From the NCBI GenBank assembly GCA_041395945.1, contig JAWKZN010000001.1, positions 62,001 through 126,000 on the forward strand: a DNA stretch of 64,000 nt, read 5' to 3'. Origin of the DNA: Pseudomonadales bacterium. Lineage in GTDB: Bacteria; Pseudomonadota; Gammaproteobacteria; Pseudomonadales; Azotimanducaceae. The translations under genes and the position numbers were made by a program. This document shows positions 1-8,554 of this stretch, one piece after another (position 1 is the stretch's first letter; each line of letters begins with the position of its first letter). The notes under the pieces were generated by a model. The model was not told where the DNA came from. It searched no databases and was given only the letters and a program-made list of their open reading frames with translations.

Positions 1-972
1 GAGGATACCCTGTGCTTTCAACGCGCTGTAGATGTCGAAGGCGGACAGCGGAAACTCCAGCGGTACTTCGGCAAGCAGGAAATTGGTCTGGGACAGGGTG
101 ACTTTGAAGCCCGCGGCCAGCAGCGCTTCCCGCAGCTGGCGCCGGGCCTGGCGGACATTGCGCCAGGTTTCCCGGGCGTAGGTCTGGTCTTCGATGGCGG
201 CCTCGCCCAGTACCTGGCTGATCTGATCTATGTTGTAGCTGTCCCGGGTCTTGTGGAGGATCGGTGCGATCAGCCCGGGAGAACCGAGCAGGTAGCCGAG
301 TCGGAGGCCAGCGAGTCCGTAGCCCTTGCTGAAGGTTCGGAGGATGAGCAGGTTATCGAATGCGCCCACCAGACGGGCCAGATCGTAACGCAGAGCCGGG
401 TCGACGAAGTCCGCGTAGGCTTCGTCCACAAGCAGCACGCCTCTGAAGTCATTGGCCAGGCGACTGATCCGCTCAACGTCGGTGAGAGTGCCGGAAGGGG
501 CGTGGGGATTTACGATACAGGCGAGGCTGGTGCCCGCTTCATTGAGCTGCTGGGCGAGATCCCGCGGCATGTCCCAGGAGTCATCGAGGGGAATTCTGAG
601 GGTCCTGGCATCCTGTACCGCGGCGAGGACTTCGTAGAGTGAGTAGCTCGGCTCGAGCATTCCGAAGACCTGACCGGGTTCGACGAAAGTGGTGAGCGAA
701 AGACGCAGAGCCTCGTCTCCGCCGTGGGTGACGACGATATGGTCGATGTCGGTTTCATGCAGATCTGCGAGGCGGCGGCGCAGCCCGTCTGCGGTGGGCT
801 GGGGGTAGCGGCGCAGGTGGTCCGTATTGAATGCGGCAAGCGCCTTTTGTACCGCCGGGCTCGGCGGGTAGGGGTTTTCGTTGGTGTTGAGCTTCAGCAC
901 CGTATCGGATTCAGGCTGCTCGCCCCACTGGTAGGCGGCGAGCTTGCGGATGTTGTCCCGTTCGTAGCTCAT
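1..972 (-). CDS. hisC: Histidinol-phosphate aminotransferase, 3' end cut by window edge
   Basis: PLP-dependent transaminase of histidine biosynthesis (imidazole acetol phosphate to histidinol phosphate with glutamate), cytoplasmic. The 324 visible codons begin MSYERDNIRKLAAYQWG and contain the substrate-site segment NTNENPYPPSP (29-39), NPHAPSGTL (155-163) in place of the usual NPNNPTG, DEAYADF (183-189), and the PLP lysine K216 in RTFSKGYGLAGLRLGY. By comparison with the usual length of about 350-360 residues, only 30-40 C-terminal residues are missing. The ATG lies 10 nt after the stop of the upstream AI-2E-type gene, so it is probably the last gene of the long minus-strand block. The family call is secure; strict HisC specificity against other class I/II paralogues is inferred. 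Confidence 0.85.
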   Translation of the reverse strand, partial: MSYERDNIRKLAAYQWGEQPESDTVLKLNTNENPYPPSPAVQKALAAFNTDHLRRYPQPTADGLRRRLADLHETDIDHIVVTHGGDEALRLSLTTFVEPGQVFGMLEPSYSLYEVLAAVQDARTLRIPLDDSWDMPRDLAQQLNEAGTSLACIVNPHAPSGTLTDVERISRLANDFRGVLLVDEAYADFVDPALRYDLARLVGAFDNLLILRTFSKGYGLAGLRLGYLLGSPGLIAPILHKTRDSYNIDQISQVLGEAAIEDQTYARETWRNVRQARRQLREALLAAGFKVTLSQTNFLLAEVPLEFPLSAFDIYSALKAQGIL

Positions 973-982
973 GGATTCGAGT

Positions 983-2083
983 TCATTCCTTGTTCACAGG
1001 CTTGTCATCCGATGCTGCGTCACCGGACGATGTCTCAGCGGCTGACTGTTCGACCGGTGCAGGCGCGGCAAGCGCGTGCGCGGGCCCCAGCAGGTGGGCG
1101 ATCCAGGTCGTACCCGGATTGGCTTCCAGGGCGATTTTCGCCGTCATGGTCAGGGGCACCGACAGGAACATGCCCACCGGCCCGAGCAGCCAGCCCCAGA
1201 CGACCAGGGACAGGAACACCACCAGGGTGGAAAGCCCGAGTCCGCGTCCCATGAAGCGCGGCTCCACCACGTTGCCCATCACGATATTCACCGCCACATA
1301 GCAGATGGCGGCGGCGAGCGCAGGCCCTGGTCCGAGCTGAATCAGAGCGAGCAGAACGGCCGGTACGGCGGCGATGATCGAGCCGATGTTGGGTACGAAG
1401 TTGAGCAGCAGCGCGAGCAGGCCCCAGAGCACGGGAAAGTCGACGCCGATCACCATCAGTACCAGGCTGACGATGCCCCCTGTTGCGAGACTGACACTGG
1501 TCTTGATGCCGATGTAGCGGTTCATGTTCCGGGCGAAGCGGGTGAAATAAGGCATGTCCCGATCCGGGTGCTTGAGCACGTCCCGGAGTTTGGCCGGGAT
1601 GCTGGAGGCTTCAGCCAGGATGAAGATCACCATCAGCAGAATGAAAAACCCGTCACCCAGCACGCCGCCGAGCCCTTTCAGCAGGTTGCCTGCAAGGACC
1701 AGTGCGGTACCCGGATTGAAATAGGACAGTGCGAGATCGGCATTGAGCTCCAGGCCGAACTGCGCCAGCCAGGTAATCAGCTCTTTCACCATGTCCGACA
1801 CCCGCTCCTGATAGAAGGGCAGCCTGGCAGAGAAGGCGGCACCGGACTGGGCTATCAGTGCGGCGATGCCGATCAGCATACCGATGATGGCGATCATCAC
1901 GCCGGAAATAGCCAGTGCGGCCGGTACCTTACGGGCTTCGAGCCAGAACACCGGCGGTGCCGCAATGGTGGCGATGAACACGGCCAGCAGGAAGGGCACC
2001 ATCAGATCATCGGCCGCGCGGATTCCGGCAGCGATGATGATCAGCGCTGCGAAGACAACAATGGCGCGTGCCGAGGAGCTCAT
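983..2083 (-). CDS. AI-2E family (PerM/TqsA-type) membrane protein
   Basis: Multispanning inner-membrane protein of the AI-2E transporter family (PF01594), about 366 residues with seven to eight predicted membrane segments, starting in MSSSARAIVVFAALIIIAAG. Family features are the paired N-terminal helices, a central soluble segment (ELITWLAQFGLELNADLAL) and the C-terminal helices ending in a VPLTM-type turn. The open frame extends further upstream, but the ATG at 2083 overlaps the nitrilase stop by 4 bases (ATGA) and the extension is Arg/Gly-rich shadow sequence, so 2083 is preferred. Substrate is unknown: members export autoinducer-2 or act as ion antiporters. A second, divergent paralogue begins at 63650. 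Confidence 0.8.
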   Translation of the reverse strand: MSSSARAIVVFAALIIIAAGIRAADDLMVPFLLAVFIATIAAPPVFWLEARKVPAALAISGVMIAIIGMLIGIAALIAQSGAAFSARLPFYQERVSDMVKELITWLAQFGLELNADLALSYFNPGTALVLAGNLLKGLGGVLGDGFFILLMVIFILAEASSIPAKLRDVLKHPDRDMPYFTRFARNMNRYIGIKTSVSLATGGIVSLVLMVIGVDFPVLWGLLALLLNFVPNIGSIIAAVPAVLLALIQLGPGPALAAAICYVAVNIVMGNVVEPRFMGRGLGLSTLVVFLSLVVWGWLLGPVGMFLSVPLTMTAKIALEANPGTTWIAHLLGPAHALAAPAPVEQSAAETSSGDAASDDKPVNKE

Positions 2084-2943
2084 TCCATCGTCCGGCGGTG
2101 AGTGAGGCTTGGCAGCTCGGCACGCACCTGGGCAACCCGGGCCGGATCTATGGCAGCGACGACCACACCATCCCCCTGTACCAGTTCGGCCAGGGTTTCT
2201 CCCCAGGGATCGATGATGATCGAGTGCCCGTAAGATCGTCGCTTCGGATTGTGTGCACCGTGCTGTGCGGGTGCCAGCACGTAGCTCTGGCATTCGATTG
2301 CCCGGGCACGCAGCAGCGTGTGCCAGTGGGCGGCGCCGGTCGTTGCAGTGAACGCGGAAGGCACGGACAGTGCGATGGCACCCTGATCCACCAGTCGCTG
2401 ATAGAGGTAGGGAAAGCGGACGTCATAGCAGATGGTCAGGCCGAGAATACCGAAGGGCAGCCGGGTGGTCACCGCGCGGTCACCGGGCAGGGTGCGGGCG
2501 GATTCATGCAGCTGGGTACCGTCCGCCAGATTCACATCGAAGAGGTGGATTTTCCGATAGCGGGCGGCGAGATGGCCATCCGGGGCGATGTGTACGCAGG
2601 TGTTGAAGCTGCGTGCCGGGTCTGCACTCGACTCGTGATGTCCGCCGAGGATCAGGTCGATGCCATGTTCCCGGGCCAGACCCCGGCACAGATCCAGAAT
2701 GGGTGTAGGTGCCGGTGCAGGGGTTGCGGAATCCGCCGGCAGAGGCTCGAGGATTTCGCGCTTGCCGGCATCACGACCGATGTAGGCGAAGGCTTCCGGC
2801 AGCAGCACCACCGACGCCCCTTCGCTGACCGCCTGGCTTATCAGGTGGCTGGCTGTTGCCAGATTGCTGCCGACGTCCTCACCCGCACAGAGCTGAATCA
2901 GTCCGACAGAGGTGATTTCCGCCTGCAATTCCGGGGTGGGCAT
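2080..2943 (-). CDS. Carbon-nitrogen hydrolase (nitrilase superfamily, Nit/YbeM-like)
   Basis: A 287-residue CN-hydrolase with the catalytic triad visible: E50 in VVLLPEAFAYI, K131 in YRKIHLFD and C172 in LTICYDVRFPYL. The KIHLFD and CYDVRFP signatures are those of the Nit1/Nit2 branch, whose members act as omega-amidases or deaminated-glutathione amidases, so amide hydrolysis in metabolite repair is the likely role. The ATG at 2943 is preceded by a GAGG at about -8; longer in-frame starts would run into the response-regulator remnant upstream. The stop overlaps the start of the AI-2E-type gene (ATGA), indicating translational coupling. Exact substrate is not readable from sequence. Confidence 0.85.
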   Translation of the reverse strand: MPTPELQAEITSVGLIQLCAGEDVGSNLATASHLISQAVSEGASVVLLPEAFAYIGRDAGKREILEPLPADSATPAPAPTPILDLCRGLAREHGIDLILGGHHESSADPARSFNTCVHIAPDGHLAARYRKIHLFDVNLADGTQLHESARTLPGDRAVTTRLPFGILGLTICYDVRFPYLYQRLVDQGAIALSVPSAFTATTGAAHWHTLLRARAIECQSYVLAPAQHGAHNPKRRSYGHSIIIDPWGETLAELVQGDGVVVAAIDPARVAQVRAELPSLTHRRTME

Positions 2944-2963
2944 TGGGGCCTCATTCGCGATGA

Positions 2964-3122
2964 TCACTGAGTAGCGCCATTCTTCAGGAGTCCGGCCATT
3001 TTGGCGAGCAGCAGTTCGGGCTCGATGGGTTTGCCGAATACGGCGTGCACGCCGCCGCAAGCAGCTGAGACATCAGCCGGCGGAGGAAAACTCGGAAGCC
3101 CCGGTATCTGATAAGAGTCTCC
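2964..3122 (-). pseudogene. Remnant of a response-regulator receiver domain (C-terminal half)
   Basis: Directly behind the rhlB stop codon, and in the same frame, 52 codons read GDSYQIPGLPSF then ADVSAACGGVHAVFGKPIEP then ELLLAKMAGLLKNGATQ and stop. This matches the last third of a receiver (REC) domain: the beta5 Lys-Pro (GKP) followed by the amphipathic alpha5 helix. There is no start codon or ribosome-binding site, and the phospho-acceptor aspartate half is absent, so it cannot work alone. It is probably the tail of a lost response regulator or hybrid kinase. The family call rests on pattern recognition over about 45 residues. Confidence 0.5.
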
Positions 3123-4358
3123 TCAGGAAGGAGTCGACTCACTCACAGCAGTGGGTGTTGCTGCGCCGGGAATATCGGGTTGGGTGCAGACCACGCTGTT
3201 ACCCAGATAGGTCTCGATGGCCGGGAGGTTGAAGGCATCGTCTTCAGAGACGAAGCTGATACTCACTCCCTCTGCGCCTGCCCGTCCGGTACGACCGATT
3301 CGGTGCACATAGTCTTCCGGGTCCTCCGGAAGGTCGAAATTCACGACATGGCTCACACCATCCACATGGATCCCGCGACCGGCAACGTCCGTGGCTACCA
3401 CATAGGGGATGTCGCCGTTCTTGAAGCGCTCCAGCGTGGACATGCGCTTGCGCTGCGGCACATCGCCCGCCAGTGATTCACAGCGGATGTTGCGACTGGA
3501 AAGGAATTTCTGCAGCTGGTGGGTCTGATCCCGACGGTTGGTGAAGATCAGTGCGCGGGCGGGTTCTGCGCGCTCGAGAAAATCTGCCAGCAGCCGGGCT
3601 TTACGATCTGCGCTGACCAGCCAGAAATACTGAGTCACGGTTTCTGTCGCGACCTGTTCCGGCTCGATGACCACATGCTCGGGATCGAGTGTCCAGGAAT
3701 TGGCGAGTCGCATTACAGCGTCGTTGAAGGTGGCGCTGAAGAACAGAGTCTGGCGCGAACGTTTGTGCGGGGTCTGGTAGACGATGCGTCGCACGTCCGG
3801 AATGAAACCCATATCCAGCATGCGGTCGGCTTCGTCGATCACCAGCATGTCTGTCTGTCGGAGATTTATCTTGCGGCGATTGATGAAATCGAGAAGGCGT
3901 CCGGGTGTGGCGGCGAGCAGATGCACGGTTTCATTCTGCAGCCGGTCCAGCTGCTTCTGGAAATCGATACCACCGACCACGCACTGCACACCGATATTCA
4001 TGTATTTGGCGAGATCGAGGGCGTCGCTTTCGATCTGCATGGCAAGCTCCCGGGTGGGGGCCAGCACCAGAGCCCTGGGTGTGCCTGGCGGTCGCGGGGT
4101 CAGATCCGGTTCTTCCCACAGACGGGTGAGGATGGTTATCAGGAAGGCGGCCGTCTTGCCGGTGCCGGTCTGGGCCTGGCCGGTGACGTCGTAATCGGCG
4201 AGGCTGGCAGGCAGGACGGCACTCTGAATCGGTGTGCAGTATTCGAAATTCAGATCGGCGATGGCGTGGAGCAGCGGATCCGGCAGACAGAAATCATGAA
4301 ATCTGTCCCTGTCAGGATCCTCGGGCACTGCAAAATCCTCCGGCTTCCAATCGCTCAA
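3123..4358 (-). CDS. rhlB: DEAD-box ATP-dependent RNA helicase RhlB-like
   Basis: RNA helicase of 411 residues. Visible motifs are the Q-motif region with CTPIQ (41-45), motif I AQTGTGKT (62-69), PTRELA (101-106), TPGR (151-154), DEAD (175-178), SAT (208-210), the AGRGI segment (326-330) and HRIGRTGR (352-359). In other gammaproteobacteria RhlB works with RNase E in RNA decay; that role is inferred. The start is TTG at 4358, supported by an AGGAG seven bases upstream and by a TTGA overlap with the stop of the aminotransferase. It lacks the long basic C-terminal tail of RhlE/SrmB types. A REC-domain remnant follows in frame after its stop. Confidence 0.88.
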   Translation of the reverse strand: MSDWKPEDFAVPEDPDRDRFHDFCLPDPLLHAIADLNFEYCTPIQSAVLPASLADYDVTGQAQTGTGKTAAFLITILTRLWEEPDLTPRPPGTPRALVLAPTRELAMQIESDALDLAKYMNIGVQCVVGGIDFQKQLDRLQNETVHLLAATPGRLLDFINRRKINLRQTDMLVIDEADRMLDMGFIPDVRRIVYQTPHKRSRQTLFFSATFNDAVMRLANSWTLDPEHVVIEPEQVATETVTQYFWLVSADRKARLLADFLERAEPARALIFTNRRDQTHQLQKFLSSRNIRCESLAGDVPQRKRMSTLERFKNGDIPYVVATDVAGRGIHVDGVSHVVNFDLPEDPEDYVHRIGRTGRAGAEGVSISFVSEDDAFNLPAIETYLGNSVVCTQPDIPGAATPTAVSESTPS

Positions 4359-5656
4359 GTGCTACTCCTGTGGGTGCTTTTTGTTGCGATCTCGGCCCGC
4401 GCAGAGGCAAGTTTCAGACACAGAACGAACACCTCCATTGCCGTCATGAGATCAGGAAGCGTCGCAAACGACGGTGCGATGCGCAGATTGCTGTCGTTCG
4501 GATCACGCCCGTGCGGATAGGTCGCACCGGCCGGTGTCAGTGACAGGCCTGTCGACTTCGCCAGTTCGCCAACCTTTTTTGCCAGGCCGGGCCTGGTATC
4601 CAGTGAGACGAAGTACCCGCCTCCGGGTACTGTCCATGTGGCGATATCCAGTTCGGCCAGTTCCTCGGTCAGTACGCGCTGCACCAGGTCGAATTTCGGT
4701 TTCAGCAGTCGCGCGTGTTCGGCCATGTGGGCTTCGAGACGCTGGTGGAGAAAACGGGCGTGGCGCAGCTGATTGACCTTGTCCGGTCCGACACTGCTGA
4801 CATTGAGCCGTTGCTCAATGACCCGCAACACGGGCTCGGATCCCGCCAGGAAAGCAATACCACCGCTGGCCAGGGTAATCTTCGAAGTCGAAGCGAACTG
4901 GAGCACATGATCGCTGGTGCCGGCTTTTTCGGCCAGCGCCCCGATGGCAGCAAGCGGCGCCCTGGGAAATTCGAAGTCGTGGACGGCGTAGGCGTTGTCC
5001 CAGAACACGACAAAATCGTCCGCCGCTGCAAGCGACGGCAGCCGGGCCAGAGCGGTCACTCTTTCGTCACTGTAGCTGCAGCCGGTGGGATTTGAGAATT
5101 TGGGCACACACCAGATGCCCTTGATGGACGCATCGTCCCGCACCAGTGCTTCGATGCTGGCCATGTCGGGACCTGCATCGTCCATGGGCACATTGACCAT
5201 TTCCAGTCCGAGGTTTGCGCTCAAAGTGAAATGTCGATCGTATCCCGGCACCGGTGTAAGGATTTTCGGGGCTGGATGATTGCGCCAGCGGCGCTCGTCG
5301 CCCCACAGCCCGGAGTTCATGGCGAGTTCGGCGCACAGATACATGAGGCCAAGGCTCGAGTTGCCCCAGCAGATGACCTGCTCAGCGCTCACATCGAGAA
5401 TTTCCGCCCCCAGGCTGCGGGCCTCAGGAATACCGCGCAGACCACCGTAGTTGCGGGTGTCGGTGCCGTCCGATGCCTTGTAGTTGCCGTTGATCGCGGT
5501 CTCCAGCCCCGCCGACAGTTCAAGCTGATCGGGCGCCGGTTTGCCGCGGGTGAGATCCAGCGACAGGCGGTTGCCCTGCTGCAGGGAGAATTCCCGTTCG
5601 AGCTCACGCTCCAGCGCACGCAGTTCCTCGAGGGACATGTCCGCCAGTCGGGTCAC
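4355..5656 (-). CDS. Aspartate aminotransferase, PF12897 type
   Basis: PLP enzyme of 433 residues. The N-terminal LTRGKPAPDQLELS, the TRNYGGLRGIPEAR block (67-80), FSNPTGCSYS (187-196), FWDNAYAVHD and the probable Schiff-base lysine K259 in FASTSKITLASGG are typical of the atypical aspartate transaminase family described from Corynebacterium AspT. It would interconvert aspartate and oxaloacetate with glutamate/2-oxoglutarate. It sits between argC and rhlB with 4-base overlaps at both ends (ATGA with argC, TTGA with rhlB), which fits a supply role for amino-acid synthesis. Substrate specificity is inferred from family resemblance. Confidence 0.8.
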   Translation of the reverse strand: MTRLADMSLEELRALERELEREFSLQQGNRLSLDLTRGKPAPDQLELSAGLETAINGNYKASDGTDTRNYGGLRGIPEARSLGAEILDVSAEQVICWGNSSLGLMYLCAELAMNSGLWGDERRWRNHPAPKILTPVPGYDRHFTLSANLGLEMVNVPMDDAGPDMASIEALVRDDASIKGIWCVPKFSNPTGCSYSDERVTALARLPSLAAADDFVVFWDNAYAVHDFEFPRAPLAAIGALAEKAGTSDHVLQFASTSKITLASGGIAFLAGSEPVLRVIEQRLNVSSVGPDKVNQLRHARFLHQRLEAHMAEHARLLKPKFDLVQRVLTEELAELDIATWTVPGGGYFVSLDTRPGLAKKVGELAKSTGLSLTPAGATYPHGRDPNDSNLRIAPSFATLPDLMTAMEVFVLCLKLASARAEIATKSTHRSST

Positions 5657-6600
5657 AACACCAGTCCCAGCTGTTCGTCCACACCCAGCATCAGATTGAG
5701 ATTCTGAATGGCCGCACCGGCCGCACCCTTGCCCAGGTTGTCGTAGCGTGCCACCAGCAGCATCTGGTCATCATTGCCGAACACCATCAGCTGCACGTTG
5801 TTGGTGTTGTTACAGAAAGTGGGATCCAGGAAGCCATCATTGAGTACGTCCACCGGATTGGCCGGCAGGACATCGATGAAGGCCTCGTTCGCGTAGCGCT
5901 CGGAGAGGATGCTGTGGACTTCCGGGATGCCGGTGCCTTTGCGCAACTGACCGGAAAACAGCGGCACTTCGATGAGCATGCCCCGGTAATAGTTGCCTAC
6001 GCTGGGTCGAAACAGCGGAGCTGCCCGGGTGGTGGAATAGGTGTGCATTTCCGGAACGTGTTTGTGTCTGAGGTTCAGTCCGTACAGTCTGGTGTTCCAG
6101 CGATCCGCTTCCTGCGCACTGAATGCCTGATGTTTTTCGATCATGCTGCGACCACCTCCGGAGTAGCCGGAAAGGCCGAACACGCTCAATGGCACCGTGG
6201 CTGCCAGCAGGCCGCTTTCGATGAGCGGGCGGATGAGGAAGATGAACCCCTGGGGATAACAGCCGGGATTGGCAACCAGCCGCGCACGCGCGATCGCTGC
6301 ACGCTGACCGGGCGTCATTTCCGGAGCGCCGTATGCCCATTCAGGGTCTACCCGGTAGGCGGTGCTGGCATCGAGAATCCGGCCCTTGCCCGCAGCCAGC
6401 TCTACCGCCTGACGGGAGGCATCGTCGGGCAGACACAGCACAGTGACGTCCGCACTGGCGATCAGCTCTCTGCGTGCTTCAGTGTCCTTCCGGCGCGCCT
6501 CTTCGATTTCCAGCAGGGTCACATCGCTGCGCGCACGCAGACGCTGGGCAATCTCCAGCCCGGTTGTGCCTGCCTGTCCGTCGATGAAAACCGTCGCCAT
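5653..6600 (-). CDS. argC: N-acetyl-gamma-glutamyl-phosphate reductase, short (type 2) form
   Basis: NADPH-dependent reductase of arginine synthesis (N-acetylglutamyl phosphate to the semialdehyde). The 315 residues match the short ArgC type. The Rossmann segment VFIDGQAGTTGLEIAQRL is at 4-21, the catalytic cysteine C114 lies in NPGCYPQGF, and GLSGYSGGGRSM and HVPEM/H contacts follow. The ATG at 6600 heads a run of coupled genes (argC, aminotransferase, rhlB). The 193 bases upstream contain no gene, so the operon promoter probably lies there, but no clear -35/-10 pair was recognised. Confidence 0.92.
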   Translation of the reverse strand: MATVFIDGQAGTTGLEIAQRLRARSDVTLLEIEEARRKDTEARRELIASADVTVLCLPDDASRQAVELAAGKGRILDASTAYRVDPEWAYGAPEMTPGQRAAIARARLVANPGCYPQGFIFLIRPLIESGLLAATVPLSVFGLSGYSGGGRSMIEKHQAFSAQEADRWNTRLYGLNLRHKHVPEMHTYSTTRAAPLFRPSVGNYYRGMLIEVPLFSGQLRKGTGIPEVHSILSERYANEAFIDVLPANPVDVLNDGFLDPTFCNNTNNVQLMVFGNDDQMLLVARYDNLGKGAAGAAIQNLNLMLGVDEQLGLVL

Positions 6601-6793
6601 GAGTCTGCTGTTTCCGAAACCTTAAGTGGGTGCCCGTTGCGCCTTGCGCGTATTGACGGCGCGGGATTCTAGAGAATTATGGTTCCCGCGCCTAGCAATA
6701 GTCCGGTTTCGGAGGGAATCAGTTGTCCTGGCATGGGTCGGCCGACCGCCGCAAATGCCTGAGAATCCTCGGTTGTGCGGGTTCGGGTCTGCT

Positions 6794-7672
6794 TCAGCCG
6801 CTGCGCGACGCCCACTGCCAGAGACTGCGGAAAGCGGCGAGGGACAGCCACAGGGTGGCCAGCGGCAGCAGCAGTGTCTGCACCAGAAACAGTACGATCA
6901 GGTCCATGAGCTGATCGATCGAGGATTCCACCCGGGTCTGCAGCTTCTGCAGCTGGGCTTCGATGTCGAGAAGTTGCCGGGAGCTGTCGAGAAAGGATTC
7001 GAAACGTTCACGGATACCCGGCGCCGGGAGCGCCGGGTCCGCCGGGGTGGTGGATCCCTGGGCCGCCAGTGCCTCGATGTCTTCCTGGGCCGTGGTCAGT
7101 CCGCTGATCGCCACCTGCTGGCGTTCGGCGAGCACCCAGGCGTCGACCCAGCCGGTGACCAGTCCCACGGTGGTGAACAGGAAGCGGACGAAGATGACGA
7201 GTACCACAGTGCGCAGCAGCCAGCTGTGACGCGCACTGAGCCCCGGCGACCAGATCAGTGCAAGGGCGAGCAGGGCGCTGACGGTGAATATGCCGCTGAT
7301 GACCGGTTCGGAAAATATCTCGGTGAGCAGCAGCTGAGTGCCGAGGGAAGCGGCGGCGACCAGTGCCAGCCAGGAGAAGCGTTCCACCAGATCATTGAGC
7401 GGATCGAGAATTTCCCCGGCAGTCAGTGTCACCCCCACACCTACCGGCTGAATGGCGATTTCTGTACCCTGGGCCACCGAGATCACACCATTGAGGCCCC
7501 GCGCGATGGCGGCGGTGACCAGAGCCCGCTGCAGGGTGGATTCGAGACGGGAATCGGCGGAAGTCTCCAGAACCCCGCTCCATGCGCAGAAAACCAGTAC
7601 CGCAACAATGCAGCTGAGCAGCAGACGCTGGAAGACGTTCGCGGGCGGCTGACGCTCCGGGTGATCAGGCAA
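6794..7672 (-). CDS. Uncharacterised inner-membrane protein
   Basis: Not recognised. It has 292 residues with an N-terminal hydrophobic helix (about 14-35), a soluble periplasmic-like region, three to four further hydrophobic segments (about 98-185), a charged/coiled segment (about 215-255, with LLDIEAQLQKLQTRVESS) and a last membrane helix near the C terminus. The ATG overlaps the end of the upstream gene by 8 bases, so the two are co-transcribed and may act together. It resembles conserved gammaproteobacterial proteins of unknown function found as a pair; no enzymatic motif is visible. Confidence 0.7.
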   Translation of the reverse strand: MPDHPERQPPANVFQRLLLSCIVAVLVFCAWSGVLETSADSRLESTLQRALVTAAIARGLNGVISVAQGTEIAIQPVGVGVTLTAGEILDPLNDLVERFSWLALVAAASLGTQLLLTEIFSEPVISGIFTVSALLALALIWSPGLSARHSWLLRTVVLVIFVRFLFTTVGLVTGWVDAWVLAERQQVAISGLTTAQEDIEALAAQGSTTPADPALPAPGIRERFESFLDSSRQLLDIEAQLQKLQTRVESSIDQLMDLIVLFLVQTLLLPLATLWLSLAAFRSLWQWASRSG

Positions 7673-8276
7673 AGCTGGTTTTCTTGAGCTCGATGAACAG
7701 TGACTCTAACTTTTCCATAATCACGTTGCCAAGCTGAGCCCGGTCGAGCTCGGAAATCTCGGCGAGTACTTTCGGGCGGATCCGGTGCAGGTGCATGACC
7801 GGCCAGGATCGCTGGAATCCCCGCAGATCGCCTTTCGCGAGCACAGGCAGAAAAGGATCGTCTTCCGGGCGCTTTTTCATGAGCGCACGCATACCCGCTT
7901 CGAAAGGAATCTGGCGCCTGCCGAGTGTGCGATCTTCCTGCACGTTGGAGAGATAGAGGCCGTCCCTGTCGATCATTTCTCCCGGGATGATGTAGAGGCC
8001 GGTGGCAGCCACGGCTCTCGGATCGATATGGAAGAAGGTGTCGTGATAGGCGGATGGGTCCGGCAGGATGACCAGCTTGCGCTCCCATTCCTGGGGGAAA
8101 AACATGTTGTAAGTGGTGTAGAGCTGGGCAACCGAAGGGGAATAGACACACAGGGTCGATTCGAACTGCATGACAAAGTCCATCGCCCGCTGTCGATCGT
8201 TGAAATCATCGAGATCCCATGCAAGATCGGGATTCTCCGGGAGGCTCGCCTCCATTGTCAGCTCATCCTGGCTCAC
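7665..8276 (-). CDS. Uncharacterised cytoplasmic protein paired with a membrane protein
   Basis: Not recognised. A 203-residue soluble protein with an acidic N terminus, a central region rich in aromatic residues (SVAQLYTTYNMFFPQEWERK, VILPDPSAYHDTFFHIDP) and a C-terminal helical, leucine-rich stretch ending in ELKKTSFA. There is no signal peptide or membrane segment. It begins the minus-strand block and overlaps the following membrane protein gene by 8 bases. Codon usage and composition match the neighbours, so it is likely a real, vertically inherited gene. A membrane-associated partner role is only a guess. Confidence 0.7.
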   Translation of the reverse strand: MSQDELTMEASLPENPDLAWDLDDFNDRQRAMDFVMQFESTLCVYSPSVAQLYTTYNMFFPQEWERKLVILPDPSAYHDTFFHIDPRAVAATGLYIIPGEMIDRDGLYLSNVQEDRTLGRRQIPFEAGMRALMKKRPEDDPFLPVLAKGDLRGFQRSWPVMHLHRIRPKVLAEISELDRAQLGNVIMEKLESLFIELKKTSFA

Positions 8277-8554
8277 AGTGTCTTCTTCTAGCCTTTCTTT
8301 AAGTCAGCGCACCTGGCGCAATTGCCCGCCATCCCGGGCGGGTGGCCTGCAGCGGGGTGCCCGTGTTCCTTCCCGTGCATCCCTCACGCCGGAGTGGGAC
8401 CAAGTCTAGCGCGTCGTGGCCGGTTTCGGGGGGGGCACCCGGTGCGGGGTATTCGATTCGTGATGCGGGTCACAAATACCGGCAGGGGCGGCTGTGCGCC
8501 GACGTGCTGTGCGCGAGACGCCGAGCGCGGGACGCCGGGCCGGACAGCTGGGGC

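Noticed and set aside
1076..2101. 341-codon plus-strand ORF opposite the AI-2E gene
   Set aside because: His/Gln/Gly-rich mirror of a membrane protein gene; no family features.
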